DNA of 5,414 bases, taken from NCBI GenBank assembly GCA_044870185.1, contig JBIOYL010000162.1, positions 1 to 5,414 of the forward strand. The letters run 5' to 3'. A model generated the notes under the pieces. That model was not told where the DNA came from. It searched no databases and saw only the letters and a program-made list of their open reading frames with translations. This document shows positions 1 to 5,391 of the stretch, in pieces. Positions within the stretch are counted from its first letter, which is position 1. Each line of letters begins with the position of its first letter. The translations under genes were made by a program, and so were the position numbers. This DNA is from JBIOYL01 sp044870185. Its GTDB lineage: Bacteria; Actinomycetota; CALGFH01.

Positions 1-56
1 TGGCGGACAGATCGAGCAATGCTGCCGTGAGGAATAGCTGCACCATGTAGACGCCG

Positions 57-274
57 ATGCTGGGGATCGATCTGGGCCAGCGGATGTATCTGTCCGAGCA
101 GCTCCTACGCGAACAGAGTGAGGCCAAGCGCGTGATGTTCGACGCGCTCGCCGGTCGGTGACCAACGGCGAACACCGCGTCCTGGACCACGCCTCCCACA
201 CTTGGCTCCACATCGAAGCCGCCGACGCCGTCGTCCAAGGGATCCGCGACATGCTCGGCGACGTCCGCTCCTGA
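57..274 (+). pseudogene. C-terminal remnant of an alpha/beta hydrolase, frameshifted
   Basis: Two short reading frames join into one recognisable hydrolase tail. Frame one (57-161) reads LGQRMYLSEQLLREQSEAKR and ends at a TGA at 159-161. The second continues from 158 as TNGEHRVLDHASHTWLHIEA and stops at 274. Restoring one G near 156-158 (CGGTGACC to CGGGTGACC) gives a continuous chain through ALAGR-V-TNGEH. The segment LDHASHTWLHIE followed by ADAVVQGIRDML matches the usual end of alpha/beta hydrolases: the catalytic histidine (codon 197-199) in an 'ASH' context, then the final helix. The nucleophile elbow and acid residue are absent, and an in-frame TAG sits just upstream of 57, so the 5' part is missing or scrambled. 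The first bases of the window also encode GGQIEQ in another frame, which might be a trace of the elbow region, but this is weak. Family assignment is inferred from motif memory; the substrate is unknown. Confidence 0.55.
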
Positions 275-837
275 CGCCGACGACCGGCGCGGTGAACCGC
301 CGCGGCCCGCACCACGATCCGGTACCGGCCGATGACGGCTGACAGCACAGCTAGGAAGGCTCCGCTCTCAGACCTTCTTGCCGGGCCGAGAGCCGCCCAC
401 TGAGCCCCGGAGGCCGGCGGATGTGGGTGGTGTAGGACATGCCCGGAAACGGCTGAGGGCGTTCTCGTTGGGATAACGTGACAGCCGCCCGGTGGGGCTT
501 GAAGGATGGTGCGGTTCCCCGGCGCTGTGGCGGCTCGCCGCGGTTGCCGACCACTTTTCCCCACCCCGACGGTGGCGACCGGTGCGCCGGTGTGCGCTGT
601 TCGACGGTGGGGGGGGCGCGCACACCGCGCATGCGCGCCCTGCGCGGTTCCATGCGCGGTTGTTCTGCGTGGCGCAAACCCGATGAGCCGCGAGAACCCG
701 CCAGCTCGCTGAGCGGCCCCACATCCATCGAGTTGTGGGAGCGGCTGCTCGCCTTGGCCGCATCAAGAACGGCTTCGGCCTTGTCGAGCGGCACGGAACC
801 CGATCGCTAGGTCCGGCGTAGCACGGGGCGGGTGTGG
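275..837. other. 563-bp stretch without a recognisable gene
   Basis: I see no convincing gene here. Open frames exist on both strands (for example plus 478-810 and minus 351-794), but their translations are rich in Arg, Pro, Gly and Ser with no recognisable motif, as expected of stop-poor high-GC DNA. No tRNA-like fold was noticed. Just after the hydrolase stop are two small GC hairpins, CGCCG/CGGCG at 275-289 and GCGG/CCGC at 289-300, without a T tract; they might end transcription but are not convincing. A run of eight G lies at 609-616, followed by a CpG-dense block of GCGCG and TGCGCGGTT repeats up to about 661. The reductase gene on the minus strand ends at 838, so its terminator, if any, would be in the right part of this stretch; none is obvious. 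Confidence 0.5.
641..661. repeat. Short tandem repeat TGCGCGGTT (two copies, 12-bp spacing)
   Basis: TGCGCGGTT occurs at 641-649 and again at 653-661, within a purine/pyrimidine-alternating GCGC-rich block that begins at about 616. The copies are perfect over 9 bp. No function is assigned; it may be simple-sequence expansion in non-coding DNA. Confidence 0.4.
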
Positions 838-1419
838 TTAGGCGTCGGCCTTGGTGGTGCCGGGCGGCCCGGCCAGCACCGTGGGGACGTACTCCAGCAG
901 CTGCAGCCGACCGTCGAAGGTACGGCTGGCAACCATGTCCAGGGCGACGTCGGGGTACCCGTCATAGATCCGGTCCCGACCGCTGCTGCCGGTGATGACG
1001 GGGAAGACAACCACGCGGAACCGGTCCACGAGACCGGCCTTCAGGAGCGAGCGGCACAGGGTGAGGCTGCCCAAGGTGCGCATGGACTTGATGCCTTGGT
1101 CCTTCATCTCCCGCACGGCCTCGACCGGGTCCTGGGAGACCAGTTGGGTGTTCGGCCACGACAGCGGCTCCGTCAAGGTGGACGAAAAGACGACCTTCGA
1201 CAGGCCCGCCAGGGCATCGGTACCCGGCTCACCGTCAGTGGCCAACCCGGACATAAGCCGATAGGTGTTCGCGCCCATCAGGACGGTGTAGTCCGCTTCC
1301 GGGTGGTCTGCCAACCAGGCCAGGTACTCGGGCCCCTCCAGGCCCCACCAGCCAGGCCAGCCCTCGGCGGCCCCGTAGCCATCCAGCGAGGTGATGAAGT
1401 CGATGACCAGTTCTGGCAT
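838..1419 (-). CDS. Dihydrofolate reductase / RibD C-terminal family protein
   Basis: The 193-residue protein is full length for the small stand-alone members of the DHFR/RibD_C fold, which are cytosolic NADPH-binding reductases. Visible landmarks are the N-terminal strand and loop VIDFITSLDGYGA (residues 5-17), the VLMGANTYRLM motif (46-56, the counterpart of the G-x-x-T-Y element), the VVFSSTL strand (76-82), the LGSLTLCRSLLKAGLVDRF helix-strand (116-134, the usual 'GS..l...L..aGLvDE' pattern) and VVVFPVITGSSGRDRIYDG (136-154, the usual 'PvvlG.G..lF'). The ATG at 1417-1419 is chosen because GAAAGGA lies 7 nt upstream and the conserved first strand begins at once. It is transcribed away from the transposon and lies outside the presumed element end. 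Such proteins are usually annotated only as 'dihydrofolate reductase family'; true folate reduction is not established, and the short TSLDG-type N-terminus fits the RibD-like branch better than FolA. The gene is intact. Confidence 0.88.
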   Translation of the reverse strand: MPELVIDFITSLDGYGAAEGWPGWWGLEGPEYLAWLADHPEADYTVLMGANTYRLMSGLATDGEPGTDALAGLSKVVFSSTLTEPLSWPNTQLVSQDPVEAVREMKDQGIKSMRTLGSLTLCRSLLKAGLVDRFRVVVFPVITGSSGRDRIYDGYPDVALDMVASRTFDGRLQLLEYVPTVLAGPPGTTKADA

Positions 1420-1426
1420 CGGCGAT

Positions 1427-1433
1427 TCCTTTC
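1427..1433 (-). promoter_or_regulatory. Ribosome binding site of the reductase gene
   Basis: Read on the minus strand, GAAAGGA stands 7 nt before the ATG at 1417-1419. It is the best Shine-Dalgarno-like match near this gene and supports the chosen start. A TTGTTG at 1461-1466 (minus strand) could be a -35 box, but no clear -10 partner is seen. Confidence 0.6.
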
Positions 1434-1446
1434 AGTGAATTGGTGA

Positions 1447-1578
1447 GTGGCATCCGCCGCCAACAACTCGCTCAGCAGTGCCCCCAGCGCACCCTACCGC
1501 GACTCCAACGACTACACCGAGGAGCGCGTCCGTCACGTCGACCGCTCCTACACTCTCGAACTGGTGTTCGAAGCATAG
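1447..1578 (+). pseudogene. Unrecognised short coding-like remnant (C-terminal gene fragment)
   Basis: An open frame of 43 codons runs from a GTG at 1447 to TAG at 1576-1578. The second half, SNDYTEERVRHVDRSYTLEL followed by VFEA, is compositionally like a real folded protein: balanced charged and aromatic residues and an alternating beta-like ending. About four fifths of its codons end in G or C. The first 14 residues (ASAANNSLSSAPSAP) look unlike a conserved start, and an in-frame TGA at 1444-1446 sits directly upstream. I read it as the tail of a larger gene whose front has been lost, lying between the reductase gene and the transposon end, but I do not recognise the family. It could also be a genuine small gene or chance; overlapping frames (1440-1634 and 1478-1705) look less protein-like. 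No ribosome binding site is evident before 1447. Confidence 0.35.
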
Positions 1579-1619
1579 CGGGCGCGGCGCCAGCACGCGA
1601 GGTCGAGTCCGTCAGGCGG

Positions 1620-1649
1620 CTGTCGCAGAAATGAGCGTTTCTGCGACAG
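1620..1649. repeat. Perfect inverted repeat: 12-bp arms around a 6-bp centre; likely transposon left end or recombinase site
   Basis: CTGTCGCAGAAA (1620-1631) is the exact reverse complement of TTTCTGCGACAG (1638-1649), separated by TGAGCG. Both strands therefore read TGTCGCAGAAA inward. It stands 156 bp before the transposase start. A terminal 5'-TGT is the hallmark of Tn5053/Tn402, Tn552 and Tn7-type ends, so T1621 is a reasonable left terminus. The 28-bp core (11+6+11) also has the geometry of a XerCD dif-like site and the overall length of the crossover site of a serine resolvase. There is no T tract, so an intrinsic terminator is unlikely. What is certain is the palindrome; the role is inference. 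Confidence 0.7.
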
Positions 1650-1805
1650 GCCTCACTCTTGTCGATTTTCGAGGTTCTCTGCACGAGCGACCAGCGCGTT
1701 TGTAGGTGAGTGCACAGGAGCGCGTGCATCTGGCTGACCTGTCGGCCCTGTGCGCTACGGTGCGGCTTTCCTGTGCTCCTGTGCGCGACGGCGAGGCCCC
1801 CAGGG
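1650..1805 (+). promoter_or_regulatory. Leader of the transposition operon with CCTGTGC repeats
   Basis: This 156-bp non-coding leader separates the palindrome from the transposase start. CCTGTGC occurs at 1747-1753, 1770-1776 and 1778-1784, two of them extended to CCTGTGCGC (1747-1755 and 1778-1786). The inverse, GCACAGG, lies at 1712-1718. GCACAGGAGC (1712-1721) is a perfect 10-bp inverted repeat of GCTCCTGTGC (1775-1784). Subterminal repeated sites bound by the transposase are typical of this transposon class and often overlap the operon promoter, giving autoregulation; that role is inferred here. No convincing -35/-10 pair stands out; TTGTCG at 1659-1664 is only a possible -35. Confidence 0.4.
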
Positions 1806-3488
1806 ATGGACGACAAACCGACGGCGGTCCCCGATCGTGGGCTGCTGGCCACCTCTGACGAGGTGTGGACCCTGGCGGTCCGCCGCGCCGAGGTCATCGG
1901 CCGGCTGGCCGAGGCGGGCGTGGTCGGGGCTGGAGGCGGCGGATGCGGCCGCGGCGGAGCTGGGGGTGTCGCGGCGGCTGGTGTATCTGCTGCTGCGTCG
2001 CTGGCGGGAAGGCGCGGGGGTTGTCACGGACCTGATCCCGCGGCGGTCCAGCGGTGGCCGGGGTCGCGAGCACCTGCCGGATGTGGTCGAGGCGGTGATC
2101 CGCGAGCTGCTCCGGATGCGGTATCTGAGCAGGCAGAAGCCGTCGGTGGCGGCGGTGCATCGGGAGCTCGCGCGCATCTGCCGCCGCCGTGGGCTGCAAG
2201 TGCCCTCGCGGGGAACGCTCGAGCGGCGCATCCAAAAGCTGGACCCGGTCCAGGCGGCATCCGCGCGGGACGGCTCGGACGCCGCCCGGGCGCTGCGGTC
2301 AGCCGCCGGGGTGGCGCCGGCGGTCGGCGCGGTGTTGGAGCAGGTCCAGATCGACCACACCGTGGCGGACGTGACGGTGGTCGACGAGCGGCACCGGCTG
2401 CCGGTCGGCCGTATGTGACGGTCGCGATCGATGTGTTCAGCCGCTGCATCGTGGGCCTGGTGGTGACCTTGGAGGCGCCGTCGGCGCTGTCGGTCGGGTT
2501 GTGCCTGGCCCACATGGTCACCGACAAGCGGGCCTGGCTGGAACGCCTCGGCGTCGAGGCCGACATCGGGTGGCCGATGAGCGGCAAGCCGATGCAACTG
2601 CACCTGGACAACGCCGCGGAGTTCAATAGCGAGGCGCTGCGGCGCGGCTGCGACCAGCACGGCATCGGCCTGCGGTACCGGCCGGCGGGTCAGCCGCACT
2701 ACGGTGGGATCGTCGAGCGGCTGATCGGCACGATGATGCAGCTGGTGCACGAGCTGCCGGGCACCACCTTCTCCAGCCCACAGCAGCGCGGCAGCTACGA
2801 CAGCCAGGCCACCGCCGTGCTGACCTTGGCCGAGCTGCAGAAATGGCTCGCGCTGGCGGTGGCGTCCTACCACGGCCAGGTGCACGGCACGCTGCAGCAG
2901 ACCCCGGCCGGACGGTGGGCCGAGGGCGTCGCCACAGACCGCCTCCCCGTGACGGTGATGGGCGAGACGGCGTTCCTGGTCGACTTCCTGCCGGTGACCC
3001 GCCGAACCCTGACTCGAACGGGCTTCCTGATCGACCATGTGCAGTACTACAGCGACGCGCTCAAGCCATGGATTGCCCGCCGGCAGCGGCTGGAGAAGTT
3101 CGTGCTGCGCCGCGACCCCCGCGACATCTCTCGGATCTGGGCGTTGGACCCTGATGGGGATTCCTACGTCGAGGTGCCGTACCGGACGCTGTCGCGGCCG
3201 CCGATCAGCGTGTGGGAGCAGCGCGCTGCGATCGCCCGGCTGCGCGAGCAGGGCCGGGACCAGGTCGACGAAGCCGCCATGTTCGCGATGGTGGAACAGA
3301 TGCGGACGATCACCGAGGAGGCTGCCACCACCACCCGCACTGCCCGCCGGAATCTGGAACGCAGGTCGCCAAACCAGGTGTCCACCGGCCGGTCGGCACC
3401 GGCCGCCGCACTCGCTGTCCCGCCCTCCGCTGCGGAATCTGGTTCCGCGGAACCGGCCCGGCCGTTCGAGGTGATCGAGCAGTGGTGA
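1806..3488 (+). pseudogene. tniA: TniA/TnsB-like DDE transposase, two compensating frameshifts
   Basis: This is the transposase that binds the element ends and catalyses strand transfer (Mu/Tn7 TnsB superfamily). The ATG at 1806 opens MDDKPTAVPDRGLLATSDEV. After G41 the protein continues one frame over, because the G run at 1926-1929 has one base too many. A helix-turn-helix follows (residues about 44-66, ADAAAAELGVSRRLVYLLLR), then a second DNA-binding region up to TLERRIQKLD. At 2407-2412 the frame returns; about 4 bp of a GGCCGGCCG tract seem lost, restoring G-R-P-Y. The repaired 561-residue chain has a DD35E core: D183 (IDHT), D269 (LDNAAEF) and E305 (GGIVERLIGT), with exactly 35 residues between the last two. 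A Mu-type C-terminal barrel (TGFLIDHVQYYSDALKPWI) and a charged helical tail for TniB contact follow. An alternative GTG start at 1710 adds 32 unconserved residues. The ribosome binding site is weak (GCGAGG at about 1790). Confidence 0.88.
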
Positions 3489-4429
3489 GTACGGATGCTG
3501 TGAAGGGGACGGAGGTGGAGGTGGCGCCGGGCGAGCCGGAGGACTTGTCGCACCTGCATGAGGCGGCGCGGCGGGTGGCACCGTTGCCGGCCACCGAGCG
3601 GCTGCGGTACGTGTGGGCAGACCGGTGGATCGGCTACACCCGCGCCACCGAGGCGCTGACCCAGCTGGAGACGCTGTTGTCCTGGCCGGAGCGGCTGCGG
3701 ATGCCGAACCTGCTGCTGATCGGGCCGACCAACAACGGCAAGTCGATGATCATCGAGAAGTTCCGCCGGGCCCACCCGCCGACCTCGCATCCAGACACCG
3801 AGGAGATCCCGGTGCTGGTGGTGCAGATGCCCTCCGACCCCAAGGTGCCCCGCTTCTACACCGCCCTGCTGGCCGCGCTTGGCGCTCCGCTGCGGCCCGG
3901 CCAGCGGCTGGCCGAACTGGAGCAGCTGGCGCTGCGGCTGCTGCGGCAGGTCAGGGTGCGGGTGCTGGTGATCGATGAGCTGCACAACGTGCTGGCTGGC
4001 CGCGGCGACGTGCGCCGGGAATTCCTCAACCTGCTCCGGTTTCTGGGCAACGAGCTGAAGATCCCGCTGGTAGGGGTCGGCACCCGGGAGGCGTATCTGG
4101 CGGTCCGCTCCGACGACCAGTTGGAGAACCGGTTCGCCCCCCTCACCCTGCGCCGATGGCAGCCCGATCAGCAGGCGTGCTCGCTGCTGGCCAGCTTCGC
4201 CGCCACCTTCCCGCTGCGCCGCCCATCGGCGATCGCGACCCCAGCGATGGCCAGCTATCTGCTGTCGCGCAGTGAAGGCACGATCGGGGAACTGGCCCAG
4301 CTGCTCACCGACGCCGCGGCGGCCGCGATCGAATCCGGCGAGGAAGCGATCAACCAGCGCACCCTGCTGCTGGCCGCCTACGCCGGTCCGACCGAGCGGC
4401 GCCAGCTGTTTGAGCGCGAGCTGGCGTGA
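3485..4429 (+). CDS. tniB: TniB, AAA+ ATPase transposition helper (TnsC-like)
   Basis: The 314-residue protein is of normal length for TniB and intact. It is an ATP-dependent target-DNA-binding regulator that links the transposase to the TniQ-marked target. Walker A is GPTNNGKS (residues 80-87), the 'N-N-G-K' form typical of TniB. Walker B is VRVLVIDEL with D164-E165 followed by HN. The strand IPLVGVGTREA (193-203) carries the sensor region, and a helical lid follows up to about residue 300. The GTG at 3485 is chosen because it overlaps the tniA stop as GTGA (3485-3488) and AGGTGA lies 10 nt upstream at 3469-3474; the GTG at 3482 is possible but adds one residue. The overlap implies translational coupling with tniA. 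The absence of indels here contrasts with both neighbours. The family is certain from the motifs; the mechanism is taken from TniB/TnsC/MuB relatives. Confidence 0.93.
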   Translation: MSTDAVKGTEVEVAPGEPEDLSHLHEAARRVAPLPATERLRYVWADRWIGYTRATEALTQLETLLSWPERLRMPNLLLIGPTNNGKSMIIEKFRRAHPPTSHPDTEEIPVLVVQMPSDPKVPRFYTALLAALGAPLRPGQRLAELEQLALRLLRQVRVRVLVIDELHNVLAGRGDVRREFLNLLRFLGNELKIPLVGVGTREAYLAVRSDDQLENRFAPLTLRRWQPDQQACSLLASFAATFPLRRPSAIATPAMASYLLSRSEGTIGELAQLLTDAAAAAIESGEEAINQRTLLLAAYAGPTERRQLFERELA

Positions 4430-4462
4430 GCGCCCCGTGAGCACCCGGACGTGAGCACCCGG
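4426..4462 (+). promoter_or_regulatory. Triple GTGA stop/start relay between tniB and tniQ
   Basis: Three GTGA tetranucleotides follow in series at 4426, 4437 and 4451. The tniB stop TGA (4427-4429) overlaps a GTG at 4426. That GTG opens GTG-AGC-GCC-CCG-TGA, whose stop (4438-4440) overlaps a GTG at 4437. That second GTG opens GTG-AGC-ACC-CGG-ACG-TGA, whose stop (4452-4454) overlaps the GTG at 4451 that begins tniQ. GTGAGCACCCGG is repeated exactly at 4437-4448 and 4451-4462. The first two starts encode only 4 and 5 residues. Ribosomes ending tniB could in principle step through to tniQ by termination-reinitiation; whether they do is inference. Confidence 0.75.
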
Positions 4463-5391
4463 CGGTGGCCGCTGCACCCGCGGCCGGGTCCGCTGGAGTC
4501 GCTGTCGTCGTGGCTGGAGCGCCTGGCCCGCCCCTACAACCTGTCGGTGGATGCCCTGCTGGCCCACAACCTCGATCTGGGCGGCGTCGCCGTGCCGGCG
4601 CTGCTCGATCACGATCCGCCCGCCGTGCTGCTGGCCGCGCTCGCCGACCGCACCGGCGTCGAGCTCGCCCAGCTGCGGGCGATGACATGGGGCGGCTGGG
4701 TGCCCTGGCTGTTCGACAAGCTGTGGGTCCGGCCGCACGACGCGCAGGAGGTCTTCGACACCTATGTGCGGCAGAACTCGGTGCTGCTGGCACCCGTGAG
4801 GCCGGCGGCAATCTGGTGTCGCGGTGGAAGAAGTGGGCCGGGCCGTGGGTCCCCGTGGTGCAGGCGCTCCACCGGGCCTGCCCGGTCTGCGCCACCGACC
4901 CGGACCGGGGCACGGCCCTGGTGTGGCAGCTGCCGCTGATGACCGGATGCGTCGACCACGGCTGCCGCCTACAAGACGCCCAGCAGATCACTATCGCCGT
5001 CGCCCTGGGCGAACCGCTGGAGCCGACCCCGGTGGAGGAACCGGTCGCCGCCCTGGACCGCTTCACCTACCAAGCGCTCACTACCGGCCGTGTCGCCTTG
5101 CCCGGCCGGGCCGTGCACGCTGGCATGTGGTTCCGGCTGCTGCGGTCGCTGCTGGACGAGGTCAGCCTGTGCCCGCCCACCCAACGGGCCGCGACCCGGG
5201 CGATGCTCGAACGTATCTGGCATGCCACCGGTCGTCCCGAACGCGGCGGCCTGACCACCTGGCGCCCCTACGAACAGCTGGACTGGGACACCCAAGAACC
5301 GTATGGTGCCTGGCGGTACCGCCCGCAGGTGGGTGAAACTCGGGCGGGTGTCGCTCGCTGTCGTCGGTACGGCTTAGTGCTGTGCGCCTGA
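4451..5391 (+). pseudogene. tniQ: TniQ, zinc-finger target-selection protein, one frameshift
   Basis: TniQ (TnsD-like) proteins recognise or mark target sites and recruit TniB. The GTG at 4451 opens MSTRRWPLHPRPGPLESLSS followed by WLERLARPYN, the conserved TniQ N-terminus. The frame runs to VLLAP (A114-P115). One G is then missing near 4796 (CCCGTGAG for CCCGGTGAG), after which the protein continues in another frame as EAGGNLVSRWKKW. A zinc finger follows: CPVC (C144, C147) and CVDHGCRL (C167, H170), the CxxC...CxxHxxxL pattern of TniQ. The final part reads to TGA at 5389-5391, giving about 313 residues after repair, short beside the roughly 400 of Tn5053 TniQ. The last 30 residues (after TQE at about 5298) look unlike a family tail; a further shift near 5299 would give ERMVPGGTARRWVKLGR and a stop at 5377. 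As written, the first frame ends at 4939. It is coupled to tniB by a GTGA relay. Confidence 0.85.

Noticed and set aside
351..794. Minus-strand 147-codon open frame; its first residues (LDKAEAVLDAAKAS) look helix-like
   Set aside because: Only about 15 residues look protein-like; the rest is low-complexity Arg/Pro/Ser sequence, so no family can be supported.
478..810. Plus-strand 110-codon open frame
   Set aside because: Arg/Pro/Ser/Gly-rich with no motif and no ribosome binding site; typical of non-coding high-GC DNA.
1620..1649. Palindrome as an intrinsic transcription terminator
   Set aside because: No T tract follows either arm, the arms contain an AAA/TTT stretch next to the loop, and the TGT terminus fits a mobile-element end better.
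1710..1805. GTG at 1710 as an upstream start for tniA
   Set aside because: The extra 32 residues are Cys/Arg-rich and unlike a TniA N-terminus, and the DNA is occupied by the repeat-bearing leader; ATG 1806 fits the family length better.
1755..3581. Very long open frame on the minus strand (608 codons) opposite tniA
   Set aside because: It is the antisense shadow of high-GC coding DNA: rich in Arg, Pro, His and Gln with no domain motif, whereas the plus strand encodes a full DDE core.
3164..4738. Long minus-strand open frame (524 codons) opposite tniB and tniQ
   Set aside because: The plus strand has Walker A and B motifs in the same DNA; the minus translation is Gln/Arg/Gly-rich with no recognisable domain.
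5341..5370. TGTCGCTCGCTGTCG as a second element end
   Set aside because: Only the first six bases agree with TGTCGCAGAAA, and the orientation is that of a left end, not the inverted right end expected after tniQ.
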